From: Nitrospirota bacterium
Lineage (GTDB): Bacteria > JACPQY01
Direction of reading: 5' to 3'
Length of the DNA: 64,000 bases
Assembly: GCA_016180645.1 (NCBI GenBank)
Contig: JACPAV010000002.1
Location: 186,001 to 250,000, forward strand
A model generated the notes under the pieces. It searched no databases, was not told the DNA's origin, and saw nothing but the letters and a program-made list of their open reading frames with translations. Shown here piece by piece: positions 48,567 through 57,667 of this stretch. Each line of letters opens with the position of its first letter. The stretch's first letter is position 1. Both the position numbers and the translations under genes were made by a program.

Positions 48567-50130
48567 ACCGCCGTTCGACCGTCTTCCCATCCAGCACGGA
48601 TCGCACCTCACCCTCGGCTGCCTTGTCCGAGAAGGTCAAATCCACCGTCAACGTGCCCGAGTGCTTTCCTGACAACTCCACCTTCTCGTTGAATCGAGCG
48701 TCGGTAAGAAGGGTGCGAAATTGTTGTGTCCCGTTGAGCACCTCATCTCCGTTCTCGCTGTAATCCCCGTACTCAATGGTCATTTGTCCTGCAGGGAGAG
48801 AGCCGGAGAAAACGATCTTGACCGTGCCGCCGCGGGCGCCGGAGAGAGTCGTTTCAAGCGGTGGAGGATTCGGCGCGTAGTCGCTCAAGAAGGGAGCCCA
48901 ATCGAGACTGGGCGATCGAATCCCAATCGGGACCGCAGCGTGGGAGGAGCGGAGCGTAATGAGACGGATTCGCGTTTGGTCGTCACTCCTCGGGATGAAC
49001 TCGCCGACCACCAACCGCCGCCCGTCAGGTGCCCAACGAGGTGCATCGCCGACAAACCATTCATCTCCGGGATCGTCGAGAGGAATACCCGCGGAACCGT
49101 TCGCGTCCCCCTCCGCCGAAAAAAGGACGGCGGAGCGTCTTGCCGAACGGCGACTGGTCCCACTCCCGGCCAGTTGATAAGCAACAACAGGCAGCGTCTG
49201 TAGAAAATCGCCAAACGGTGGCAACGGAAGCGTCGCAAATGCCTCCAGCACATTCCGTCCCCGGCTCGTGGCGGTAACAAAGGATGAGCCGTCCGGGGAC
49301 CAGTGCCCGTCCTCGTCCCAATCCGGATGGAAGGTGTGACGGGTCACCTCGCCGGTCTCAAGATCCATCAGATAGTCGTCCAGATTCATCGACTGATCCC
49401 GCGTTGCGGAGAAGGCCAGGGCAGTACCCCCATGCGAAATGTCCTTCGTCTCGTAGAAGGCGCCCCGCACGCGAATGTCGTCGGCCGAATTCTTGGTTAT
49501 TCCCCTCGGTGCGCCTACCACACGCGGCCCGCTCACCCGGAATCGTCCATCTACTCTGATCAAATCACCGATCAGCATCAGAAAACCGTCCGTGCGGACC
49601 TTGGTCCACGCAATCCTTCCGCCATCGGGGGAGATGGACGGCCAGCGATCCTGGAGTGTCCCTTCCCCCTCGCTCAAACCATCCAGCAGGTACTCCCCGG
49701 TCATCGAGGGACTCTCCTCCAGCAAGGGTCGGTCGCCACCGAGCACATACGTTTGCAACTCCCAGGCGGTGCCTTTGCCGGGATTGGAATGGATGAAGAC
49801 ATCTCTCCCATTCGGATGGGGCACGGGCCGCTCCCGATTCCGCGCCGGCAACGCGCACGTGAGGCATCGAAACTGTGAGGAGGCCAGGTTCAGGATCGCC
49901 AGATCCTGCCGGGACGGGTTGTCATCGGGCAGGAACACAACAAGGAGATGGTCATCGTCCAGCCACACGGGATCGCGCCACCCGGCCACCCCTTCCGGTC
50001 GGGCCAAGACGACGCTGGATTCCACCTCGCGGGACGTTTGGGGTTTTGCGCACCCCATCGCCGCGCATCCGAGGATCCAGGCAAAAGGCAATGCCAGTGA
50101 GAACAGAGTCCCGGTCCCCCGTGGCCGCAT
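48550..50130 (-). CDS. beta-propeller lipoprotein of unknown function
   Basis: 526 residues. The signal ends ALPFAWILGCAAMGC, a lipobox. The middle contains TolB/WD40-like blades: DRWPSISPDGGRIAWTKVRT, TFHPDWDEDGHWSPDGSSFV and GDAPRWAPDGRRLVVGEFIP, each with SPDG-type turns. The C-terminal ~110 residues are a separate beta-rich domain (RGGTVKIVFSGSLPAGQMTI). It is probably outer-membrane or periplasmic and of unknown partner. It is 9 bp from the ABC1 kinase gene. Confidence 0.75.
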   Translation of the reverse strand: MRPRGTGTLFSLALPFAWILGCAAMGCAKPQTSREVESSVVLARPEGVAGWRDPVWLDDDHLLVVFLPDDNPSRQDLAILNLASSQFRCLTCALPARNRERPVPHPNGRDVFIHSNPGKGTAWELQTYVLGGDRPLLEESPSMTGEYLLDGLSEGEGTLQDRWPSISPDGGRIAWTKVRTDGFLMLIGDLIRVDGRFRVSGPRVVGAPRGITKNSADDIRVRGAFYETKDISHGGTALAFSATRDQSMNLDDYLMDLETGEVTRHTFHPDWDEDGHWSPDGSSFVTATSRGRNVLEAFATLPLPPFGDFLQTLPVVAYQLAGSGTSRRSARRSAVLFSAEGDANGSAGIPLDDPGDEWFVGDAPRWAPDGRRLVVGEFIPRSDDQTRIRLITLRSSHAAVPIGIRSPSLDWAPFLSDYAPNPPPLETTLSGARGGTVKIVFSGSLPAGQMTIEYGDYSENGDEVLNGTQQFRTLLTDARFNEKVELSGKHSGTLTVDLTFSDKAAEGEVRSVLDGKTVERRFTPSD

Positions 50131-50139
50131 GGTGCGGAC

Positions 50140-51606
50140 TTACTTTTTCTTCTTCTTGCGTTCGCGGGGGGATACGTAGCGCGGTTCACCGTCGCCGTCG
50201 TACAGCGAGCCCGCCACGTAGGACATGAGGATCTGGTGCAGGTTCACACTCGCCTTGAGGCGTGTGAGGTAGGACCAGAAACCGACCACGGTGCGGTCGA
50301 TGAACACAAATTCGGGTTGGTACTGGGGGAGGAACTTGTTGCGGAGGATGTGCTTCGCCCCCTCCGTGCCCATCTTGAGCACGTCGAGTGAGGCGACCTG
50401 ATAAGGGCGGTCCTCCAAAACCGGCGTGAGGTACATCCGGCTCATCGGCCAGAGAAGTTCGGGATCCTCGCCCTCCTTCAGGAAGCCCACCTTCACGTAG
50501 TATTCCGCGGCAGACTCCCGATCCTCCTCCATAACGGCCCGAAGCAGACCTGCCAGATCTTTCACAAAAGCTCCGGGATAGCGCCGCACACACCCAAAAT
50601 CGAGTACACCGAAGCGTGGCAGGCCGCTGCGCTCTCCGGGCTTCGCCGGAAGAATGAGGTAGTTCCCTGGGTGGGGGTCGCCGTGAAGCAACCCGAAATG
50701 GAAGAATTGGCGCCAGAAGAAGTGGGCTAGTTTTTCGGCCAGCCACGCATTGCAGGCCTGCGCGTCCGCACCGATCCGGATCGGAAGACCATCGCGGGAG
50801 GGATTCATCACCCACGTGATGAAATCCGCGATCGGCATGCCTTCCAGAAGCTCCATCGTGAGGACGCGTTCCGTTGAGTATTCTTCGTACATCCGGGGAA
50901 CGACAATTTCTTCATCGTCCTTGAACAGCTTCTTGAACTCCCTGGCGTTCTTCAACTCCAGCTCGTAATCGATCTCACGGTAAAGATTTTCGGCGATTTC
51001 TTCGTACACGTTCGAAAGGTCGAGTTTGCGCTCGCGCAGGAGATCCGCCGCGATTCCCTTGAGCATGCCGATGCCGGACTTGAGGACGCCCAGATCGGAC
51101 TCCACGAGCTTGAGAGCGCCGGGGTACTGGATTTTCACGGCCACTTCCGTGCCGTCTTTCAATACGGCCTTGTGAACCTGTCCCAAAGATGCGGCGGCGA
51201 ACGCATGGGTCTCGAAGTGCTTGAAGACTTTTTCAGGAGGCGCTTTGAATTCCTTCTGAATCTGTTTCTTGATCTGCGCGTAAGGCATGGGCGGAACGCT
51301 GCTGTGCAGCCCCGCCAGGGCGCGCAGGTATTCCCCCGGGAGAAATTCCTGTTGCGACAGCATTTGTCCCACCTTGAGCAGGGGACCCTTGAGTTGCTTG
51401 AATACTCCCAGAATGCGCTCGGCGTTCTTCAGGTGCTTGGCGAGAAGTGCGGTCTCGCGTTTGTCCGGGTCGATGAACCGCGACGTGGCCTTGTGCAGGA
51501 GATAGCTGGCGGAGACCTGCGTGGAAAGCGCACCCAGACGCAACATCCGGCCGAGACCGGATCGGGGCCCACTCGATCGGGTTTCTTTCTCGTCAGAATC
51601 GGGCAT
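50140..51606 (-). CDS. ABC1/UbiB (AarF) family atypical kinase
   Basis: About 488 residues from the ATG at 51606. The family KxGQ motif is LKVGQMLSQQEFLPGEYLRA. The kinase part follows with FAAASLGQVHKAVLKDGTEV, AVKIQYPGALKLVESDLGVL, REIDYELELKNAREFKKLF, ERVLTMELLEGMPIADFI and the catalytic loop FGLLHGDPHPGNYLIL plus FGVLDFGCVRRYPG. The C-terminal Lys run (RERKKKKK) is unusual. Members support ubiquinone or lipid-linked metabolism. Confidence 0.92.
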   Translation of the reverse strand: MPDSDEKETRSSGPRSGLGRMLRLGALSTQVSASYLLHKATSRFIDPDKRETALLAKHLKNAERILGVFKQLKGPLLKVGQMLSQQEFLPGEYLRALAGLHSSVPPMPYAQIKKQIQKEFKAPPEKVFKHFETHAFAAASLGQVHKAVLKDGTEVAVKIQYPGALKLVESDLGVLKSGIGMLKGIAADLLRERKLDLSNVYEEIAENLYREIDYELELKNAREFKKLFKDDEEIVVPRMYEEYSTERVLTMELLEGMPIADFITWVMNPSRDGLPIRIGADAQACNAWLAEKLAHFFWRQFFHFGLLHGDPHPGNYLILPAKPGERSGLPRFGVLDFGCVRRYPGAFVKDLAGLLRAVMEEDRESAAEYYVKVGFLKEGEDPELLWPMSRMYLTPVLEDRPYQVASLDVLKMGTEGAKHILRNKFLPQYQPEFVFIDRTVVGFWSYLTRLKASVNLHQILMSYVAGSLYDGDGEPRYVSPRERKKKKK

Positions 51607-51685
51607 CGTGGAATGGTATCCTCGATTGTCCACGAATTCCACAGCGCCGCCTCCAAGCCGTTCCAGTCCGCGAACTGATTTTGAG

Positions 51686-51707
51686 GCCCCCCGCCCTCGC
51701 GGGGGGC
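51686..51707. terminator. GC-rich hairpin between the TRAP and ABC1 genes
   Basis: GCCCCCCGC (51686-51694) and GCGGGGGGC (51699-51707) are perfect 9-bp arms with loop CCTC. It lies 8 bp after the stop of the DctP-type gene (51716) in the transcript direction. No T-run follows on the minus strand, so termination may be inefficient. Confidence 0.5.
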
Positions 51708-51715
51708 TTCTCGTC

Positions 51716-52729
51716 TCAGAGCTTTCTGGAGCGGAAATCCTTCAGCCGATGAAGAACCGCCTCGAGGATGCTTTTCGGATACAGCTTGCCCGCATAGTCG
51801 TTCCATCCCTTGCGGCCAAGGGATTCGAATTCAGCCATCGCCTCGGGCGAGGGCATCACCACCTGAATGCCCGAGCGGATCAATCCCCTCAAAGCGGTGT
51901 CATCGTCGGCCCGTGCGCGGGCGACCATCTTGGGAGTGTACTTGCGCAAGGTGTCCGTCAGGATCCCTTGAAGATCGGCGGGCAATTCGTCCCACATTTT
52001 CTTCGAGCCGACCAGGGCCACGGGAACATACGAGAAGTTCAGGCGCGTCATGTATCGCACGTTTTTCTGGAGTTGAAATACGAGCAGGAAAAGCGGATTG
52101 ATGAAAGCGGAATCCACCATCCCCGTCTGGAAGGCCTGGACCAGGTTCGTGACATCGATGGGGACACCCTTCATGGGAAACACGCGGAGAAACTCGTTGG
52201 CCAGGGGGATCTCCGACCACATCCAGACCTTTCGAGAGGCCATATCCGAGACGGAAGCCACCGGCTGACTGGAGAAGAATTGGGTGAACCCGCCTACGTC
52301 GAACCAAAGCAAGAGCACCATTCCCTGTTTCTCAAACGCTCCGGCGAACGCTTCGAAAAGTCCCTCTCGCGCGTAGTCCACCTCTTCGTACGAGCGAAAG
52401 AGGAAGGGGAGAGACAGAACGGCCGTATCCGGAACCACCGTTCCCATACCGCCGCTGAGGGCCACCGCGTCCACTTGGCCGATCCGGAGTTTCCGGATCA
52501 TGTCGGTCTCTCCCCCAAGGACCCCGCCCGTGTAGAGAAGAAACTTCAGTCGCCCGCGGCTCTTCTCTTCGGCTTCCTGAAACCCCCCTCGTGCTTCATG
52601 AACGAGGGAAGATCCCTCGGGGGCCAACATGCCGACTCGAAGGGTGACCCGGCCGGCCGGCTCCTGCGCAAGCGAGATGGATGGCAGAAGGACCAAGGTC
52701 GCGACCGATAGAAGTTCGGAGAACTTCAT
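51716..52729 (-). CDS. TRAP transporter substrate-binding protein (DctP-type), second copy
   Basis: 337 residues with signal peptide LLSVATLVLLPSISLAQ. The mature protein shows VTLRVGMLAPEGSSLVHEAR, LKFLLYTGGVLGGETDMIRK, LSLPFLFRSYEEVDYAREGL, RKVWMWSEIPLANEFLRVFP and MVDSAFINPLFLLVFQLQKN, the DctP fold. It overlaps the HupE-like gene by 4 bp. No DctQM permease is nearby. It differs from the 42677 protein in sequence but shares the layout. Confidence 0.9.
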   Translation of the reverse strand: MKFSELLSVATLVLLPSISLAQEPAGRVTLRVGMLAPEGSSLVHEARGGFQEAEEKSRGRLKFLLYTGGVLGGETDMIRKLRIGQVDAVALSGGMGTVVPDTAVLSLPFLFRSYEEVDYAREGLFEAFAGAFEKQGMVLLLWFDVGGFTQFFSSQPVASVSDMASRKVWMWSEIPLANEFLRVFPMKGVPIDVTNLVQAFQTGMVDSAFINPLFLLVFQLQKNVRYMTRLNFSYVPVALVGSKKMWDELPADLQGILTDTLRKYTPKMVARARADDDTALRGLIRSGIQVVMPSPEAMAEFESLGRKGWNDYAGKLYPKSILEAVLHRLKDFRSRKL

Positions 52730-54027
52730 GCCGCCAGCCTCGACCAGAACCAGAACAAGCCCCAGGCGAGGACGACCGACGCACAGGCGTACCCGACATG
52801 TCGACGCATCGGCTCAATCTTCGAGGCGGCTTTGTAGATGAGAACAAGCGCAAGAAGGACCCCGATCTGCCCCAATTCCACACCCACGTTGAATCCCAAC
52901 AGGGCGGGAAGGATGTCCCCTCCTTCAAGGCGGGCGGAGAGAAGGGCGCCGGCGAATCCAAAACCGTGGATCAGGCCGAACATGAAGACCACAAGCCATT
53001 GAGCCGCACTCCTCCCGCCATCGCGGGCATCCCGCCCGCCTAATAGGTCAGGAGTACGGCCGGCTTCGTGCCGGGCCGTACCGTGCGAGGCGCTGTGCGG
53101 GGCGAGCGCAAAATAGCTCAGCGCGAACAAGATCATGCCCACCCAGGCGACGGCGGGAAGAGGCGATCCCCCAAAGATGGAAACCAACGCGCCCGTGGCT
53201 ACGATGCCAGTTGCGGTCAGTGCGATCGCCCGGAATCCCATCCCCGCGAAGCTCTCCAAGGCCACGATGGCGATCGAAAATCCGATCAAGGATTCGACGC
53301 CGGTCCCTTCCGTCCGAACCCAACCCAGCGTGGCTGCAGCCAGGGAGAGACTGTGGGCCGCTGTGAATCCGGTCACCAGCCCGGCCAGTCTTCCCCATGT
53401 CAGACCCAACAGAACCAGTCCCGCGAGAAACAGCAGATGATCGTAGCCGGTGAGTATGTGCTCCAGACCCACCCGCAGGAATCCCATGAATCCGGCTCGG
53501 CCGCGCGATGCTGGGGGTCCTCCACGTGGCATCCACGTCCGGTCCGCTGCGACCATTATCTTTTCCATGGGTCCTGGGACTCCTGCCGAACCTTCAAATC
53601 TCGCCACGTGCACGTGGCTGGGTGCGGCATCGAAAAACAGATCCGTGATCAACTCCAGCGTTCCTGTTTTCTCGCACACAACCTTCCAGGATCCCACCAA
53701 GGTTCCTTCATCGGTCACGGCCCGGAGGGTGGAGGTGGATGAAGCACAGTTTTTGGAACCATGGACGGCACTCAGGTGGTCTCGCAAGTAGTGGTCCACT
53801 CTCCCTGCCACATCGGGGGTCGACTGCACATCAGATAACCGGGTACCGGCCAGGCCCGGCATCGCCCGCTCGAACTCGATCCAGGGCGCCTTGACGGTGA
53901 CATCGAGTGCGTCACCCTTCTCGCGCCAAGTCGAATAGGACAGCGTCCGTGTATGAGCGGAAGCGGAGGACGTCCAGATTGTCGCCGCGGCGAGACTGCA
54001 TCCCAGCAGGCGCATCCTGAGAATCAT
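52726..54027 (-). CDS. HupE/UreJ_2 family membrane protein with N-terminal extracytoplasmic domain
   Basis: 433 residues. After a signal peptide (RLLGCSLAAATIWTSSASA) come about 170 mostly beta residues (ALDVTVKAPWIEFERAMPGL). Seven transmembrane segments follow, with FLRVGLEHILTGYDHLLFLA near the start of the membrane part, the conserved histidine-bearing motif, and WLVVFMFGLIHGFGFAGALL later. Related HupE/UreJ proteins move nickel or other metals, but this subgroup's function is unproven. It shares ATGA overlaps with the PPIase gene upstream and the DctP-type gene downstream. Confidence 0.87.
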   Translation of the reverse strand: MILRMRLLGCSLAAATIWTSSASAHTRTLSYSTWREKGDALDVTVKAPWIEFERAMPGLAGTRLSDVQSTPDVAGRVDHYLRDHLSAVHGSKNCASSTSTLRAVTDEGTLVGSWKVVCEKTGTLELITDLFFDAAPSHVHVARFEGSAGVPGPMEKIMVAADRTWMPRGGPPASRGRAGFMGFLRVGLEHILTGYDHLLFLAGLVLLGLTWGRLAGLVTGFTAAHSLSLAAATLGWVRTEGTGVESLIGFSIAIVALESFAGMGFRAIALTATGIVATGALVSIFGGSPLPAVAWVGMILFALSYFALAPHSASHGTARHEAGRTPDLLGGRDARDGGRSAAQWLVVFMFGLIHGFGFAGALLSARLEGGDILPALLGFNVGVELGQIGVLLALVLIYKAASKIEPMRRHVGYACASVVLAWGLFWFWSRLAA

Positions 54028-54914
54028 TCACTCTCCAAGTGGATCTTGATGTCGGCCTGCGCGCGGAGATTCTTGATATAGGACTGCACCTGTTTCGCCT
54101 TCCTCTCCTCCTGGAAGGCCCGCCGTACCCCATCTCGGACTTCTTCGAAGGCGGGCACGGACAAAGGCTCCTTCGAGACCACCTTGAGCAGATGGTAGCC
54201 TCCCACCGCCCGAACGGGACCGCCGATCTTCCCTGCTTCCGTTTCCATCGCCGTCCGCGCCGCCGTGGGGCCCAGGTATTCTCGCAGTTTCTCCGCCGTG
54301 AGGAAGCCCTCCGGCAGTCTCACAAGGGGATCATCGCCCCAGACGCGTCGAACTTCGCTCCACGACTTTCCATTCCGCCACGCCTCGGCGGTAGCCTCCG
54401 CCCGCTCCTGCGCGCCCCCATCTTCACCGTTGCCGGCGCGGATGAAGATGTGCTCCACACGAAGCCGACCGTCCCGCGCGAAAAGTTGTCGCCTCTTTTC
54501 GAAAAAAGATTTCAGTTCCGATTCATCGGGAGGATTCGTCTCCTCGCCGCTCCCTATGCTGTCGATCATGGAGCGGACCAGGAGGCGGCGAGCCACCGGA
54601 TCTTTCTGTGCCATGCCCATCTCCACCGCCCTCTGAAGAAGAAGTTCCTCACTGATCCACTGGTCAAGGATTTCCCGTTGGCGTTCCCGCGTCAGTCGGA
54701 TGTTCGAATCCTTCTCCGTGATGGATCCCAGCATTCGATCAAACTCCACCTTCGAGATGGACCGCCCGTTCACTTCAGCTACTGAATCGCCGGATGCGTT
54801 CGATCCGCGGACGGCCGAAAAAGATTTAGGCCGGAGGATCGACCCCAGCGTCAGTGCCAATCCTCCCAGGATTCCCACCCAAAGCCAGAACGACGGCCGA
54901 TTCACTCCACTCAT
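54024..54914 (-). CDS. membrane-anchored peptidyl-prolyl isomerase (PpiC/SurA-like)
   Basis: 296 residues from the ATG at 54914 (ATGA overlap with the DUF3604 gene). An N-terminal anchor FWLWVGILGGLALTLGSIL is followed by a chaperone-like helical part (VNGRSISKVEFDRMLGSIT) and a parvulin domain at ~150-285 (RLRVEHIFIRAGNGED, LPEGFLTAEKLREYLGPT, IGGPVRAVGGYHLLKVV). It probably helps fold the exported proteins coded in the same operon. Confidence 0.85.
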   Translation of the reverse strand: MSGVNRPSFWLWVGILGGLALTLGSILRPKSFSAVRGSNASGDSVAEVNGRSISKVEFDRMLGSITEKDSNIRLTRERQREILDQWISEELLLQRAVEMGMAQKDPVARRLLVRSMIDSIGSGEETNPPDESELKSFFEKRRQLFARDGRLRVEHIFIRAGNGEDGGAQERAEATAEAWRNGKSWSEVRRVWGDDPLVRLPEGFLTAEKLREYLGPTAARTAMETEAGKIGGPVRAVGGYHLLKVVSKEPLSVPAFEEVRDGVRRAFQEERKAKQVQSYIKNLRAQADIKIHLESE

Positions 54915-57052
54915 TCCCCCCACTCCACGTAGATCGGGGAGGACCACGCGCGCTCTTCACCTGAATCGGCGCAGGAATCTCCCTTACCTCGGTACCCGGC
55001 GAAACACGGCTTGATGGACATACATTCGCCCTCGCGATTCAGTGTGCACCTCAAGCCCGCGGCGTTGATTTGAGGCGTCGGTTCCTGAATGGCGCGAACG
55101 TAGTAGGCCGTGAGGCGTTTCGCCCCAGAGAACTCCAAGTCCTCGAACGTGGCGGAGCACCCTTCAGGGTTGTCAGGGCACTCCAATACCTTCCAGGGAT
55201 CCTCGATCAGTTTTCCTAAAGATTCATCCTCCCGGATCTGGGGCCGGATTCGCACCACTTCGATACGGGTGATTCGATAACGCTCGTCCGTCGGGTTGTA
55301 GCATTCGCCGAAACACCGGCGTTCCACGAATCCCGGCCGCGCCTTCCTGACGGATTCCGCAGGGCAGCCCGGGTTCTGTTTGAAGGCGCCAATCGCCTTC
55401 ACCTCGAAGTGTGGGACCTCGCTCAGCCGGACCTCGGAACCCATGGGAAACCGTTCAGCCCCTTGGTCGCCCACCAAGTCGAACCAAAGCAGGAGTCGGT
55501 CGCCGGAGGTCCCATATGTCTCCCGCCTTTTCAACGCATTCCAGATCGCCCGGCGGCTCCTTCCCTCCGAATGCACGGCAGCCAGTGCTCCGGTGAACCA
55601 ATAGCTGCCCTGGCGCTCCCACTCCGGCCAGATGGAACTCCATAGCGGCGTTGCGAGGGCATCAAAATCCGGACTCGTGGCGCCGTTCAGTTCGGAAAAC
55701 CTTTTGTCTTCTCTAAAACCGGACCCGGGCGAGCTGCGATGCTCGTCTGTCGAACCGATGAAGCCCCAGCGATAACGAAGGGATTCGCCGGTCTGAGCCC
55801 GCTTCGTCCGCGCGAGGGCGGCCTGAACGCTTTGAGTAGGCACGTACTTGAATGCAGGCTGGAAGCAGTCACGGCACTGGCCGCAATCCAGCCACGCCTC
55901 AACGGGAACGTCCGGAAAGGCCAATGCTCCGCGGAGGCCGCTGTCCATATGGTCCTGTTGCGCCTGGCGCACGGCTTGCAGGCACTCGTTTCCCTCGGGT
56001 GCGGATGTGCACTCGGGAGTTCGTTCCCGAATGATCTCACCCGCCCGCCGGCAGCAGGGCAGGTAGTTCGCCGTCGGCTCCGGGCAGACTTTCTTTCCAT
56101 CGACCCATCGATAGGCCGACCAAGACCGGTATTCTTCCGAATTGCCGTGCCCGGAGAAGATTTCGACGAGCCTTTGGCGTTCGGGGTCGTCGTTCCGAAC
56201 GTCGAGCTGGTTATCCCAATCGGAGAGAGGAGGATGCGGCATTCCCCAGGTGGTTCCGTGGGGGATCACCAGGCTTTCGAAACCCCATTGGGTGAGTTTC
56301 TCGAAAAGCACCGCCGGCGTCGCCGCGTACTCGCGGCAGTCGGCCGGCAATCCGCGCGTGTCCACTCCTTCCGGGCAAGTCTGCACGAACAGCGTGTGAC
56401 GGAGGAATTTCCCAAGCGACTCGTATTCCTGTGCGTTTGCGGGATCGATCGACGAGGCCGCGCGCACGAGGATATCCAGCTCGGGACCTTGCAACCTCGT
56501 GATCACGCTGCCCATCGGCCCCACACTCGACGCGGCGATCGGGCGCGCCGGCACCCTGTCTTCCTCCGTGTCCAGCAGGATGACGTTCTTGTGCCCGTAG
56601 CCCGTTTCAGGCTCATTGGACATCTGGGTCCATTCCCACCCCAGAAAACTCACCATGTCCGGGTCTTTCCCGTACCCGCCGGTCGACGCATTGCAGGCTC
56701 GGATAGCTTCCTTGGTGTCCGCCCATGCCTCCGGCGAGACGAACTCAGCGTGATCATTGATGCTCCAGAAATCGAGCTGCGAGCAGAAGCGGGCGAAATC
56801 GCAAGCCTCCGACGGCGGACTCACACCGTTCCCGCTCATCGCATCGAGAGAAAGGAAGTAGGCGTCCATGGAATAGGTCGTATGCGCGTGGAGGTCGCCG
56901 AAAAGAACTTGTTTGCCGTCCGGTCCGGTCGGCGATGGGGGTCGAAGGGTACTGTTTCCATTGCATCCCGCCGCGAAGACGAGGGTGAGCGCCGAAAGCC
57001 ACACACCCACCCGACTTCGTCGTTCCGCCTTGTCGGATGCCCCTCTCGCCAC
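54911..57052 (-). CDS. DUF3604 lipoprotein, cysteine-rich
   Basis: About 713 residues from a GTG at 57052; an alternative GTG is 57010 and the longer upstream reading is antisense to the 57128 gene. The signal VWLSALTLVFAAGC ends in a lipobox. The DUF3604 core is metal-dependent PHP-like: VLFGDLHAHTTYSMDAYFLS, DFWSINDHAEFVSPEAWADT, SLVIPHGTTWGMPHPP and FIGSTDEHRSSPGSGFRED. A Cys-rich segment (VCPEPTANYLPCCRR, WLDCGQCRDCFQP) is probably disulfide-bonded. Function unknown. It heads the four-gene ATGA-coupled operon. Confidence 0.87.
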   Translation of the reverse strand: MARGASDKAERRSRVGVWLSALTLVFAAGCNGNSTLRPPSPTGPDGKQVLFGDLHAHTTYSMDAYFLSLDAMSGNGVSPPSEACDFARFCSQLDFWSINDHAEFVSPEAWADTKEAIRACNASTGGYGKDPDMVSFLGWEWTQMSNEPETGYGHKNVILLDTEEDRVPARPIAASSVGPMGSVITRLQGPELDILVRAASSIDPANAQEYESLGKFLRHTLFVQTCPEGVDTRGLPADCREYAATPAVLFEKLTQWGFESLVIPHGTTWGMPHPPLSDWDNQLDVRNDDPERQRLVEIFSGHGNSEEYRSWSAYRWVDGKKVCPEPTANYLPCCRRAGEIIRERTPECTSAPEGNECLQAVRQAQQDHMDSGLRGALAFPDVPVEAWLDCGQCRDCFQPAFKYVPTQSVQAALARTKRAQTGESLRYRWGFIGSTDEHRSSPGSGFREDKRFSELNGATSPDFDALATPLWSSIWPEWERQGSYWFTGALAAVHSEGRSRRAIWNALKRRETYGTSGDRLLLWFDLVGDQGAERFPMGSEVRLSEVPHFEVKAIGAFKQNPGCPAESVRKARPGFVERRCFGECYNPTDERYRITRIEVVRIRPQIREDESLGKLIEDPWKVLECPDNPEGCSATFEDLEFSGAKRLTAYYVRAIQEPTPQINAAGLRCTLNREGECMSIKPCFAGYRGKGDSCADSGEERAWSSPIYVEWGE

Positions 57053-57127
57053 CGTGGGGGAGCATTCCACGTGGACCGACGCGAGGCCCGGTTTGACTCG
57101 TTCAGGGCCGGGTGTTAGTAGCCGATC

Positions 57128-57622
57128 ATGATTCGTGCGACGACCAAGGTATTGGTCAAAGGAAAATCGCCGCGTCAGATCGAGCAGTTCATGTTCGATC
57201 TGGATAATGAGGGGTGGCGCGGAATGTACCGCGATCATCTGGAATGCCGGAGATTGGGAGACACGCGCGAGGGACTGGGAAGACTCTTCTTTCTGGATCA
57301 GTATGCGGACGGACTCCGATTTCGAGGACGGTTCGAGTTGATCCGAGTCAGCGAGAACTGTTTTTCCCTGAAGGCCCGCTCTCTCTACCCTGTCGGCCGC
57401 CTGGCCTGGCTCTACCCTGTCGGTACCCTGATGACGCTGAAGGCCGCCGGGAACGATACCGAACTCACCCATGAGGTTCTGGTCGGTTACTCGGCGCCTC
57501 TTCCTGCGGCCGTGCTCGATTGGGTCGTTCGGAAGACCGTTCTCACTCCCGACAGGATCCGGCGATTCGACCAGCACATCATCGACGAATTCACGAGCTT
57601 GGAACGGCTCATCGCCACCTGA
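57128..57622 (+). CDS. SRPBCC/START-like protein
   Basis: 164 residues. It opens MIRATTKVLVKGKSPRQIEQ, followed by FMFDLDNEGWRGMYRDHLEC, FRGRFELIRVSENCFSLKAR, LAWLYPVGTLMTLKAAGNDT and ELTHEVLVGYSAPLPAAVLD, with a long C-terminal helix. This is the order of a polyketide-cyclase/START-like lipid- or hydrophobic-ligand-binding fold. It lies alone on the plus strand between two opposite-facing DUF3604 genes. Function unknown. Confidence 0.7.
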   Translation: MIRATTKVLVKGKSPRQIEQFMFDLDNEGWRGMYRDHLECRRLGDTREGLGRLFFLDQYADGLRFRGRFELIRVSENCFSLKARSLYPVGRLAWLYPVGTLMTLKAAGNDTELTHEVLVGYSAPLPAAVLDWVVRKTVLTPDRIRRFDQHIIDEFTSLERLIAT

Positions 57623-57667
57623 TCTTTCCGAGGTAGGCGCGACGCGCCCGAAGTTTTTCAATTCCCG

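Noticed and set aside
55739-57118. Long plus-strand open frame of about 459 codons
   Set aside because: Antisense to the DUF3604 gene, rich in Arg/Pro/His as shadows in GC-rich DNA are, with no recognisable domain.
57053-57661. N-terminal extension of the first DUF3604 gene by some 200 codons
   Set aside because: The added part is antisense to the SRPBCC gene and would bury the lipoprotein signal peptide in mid-protein.
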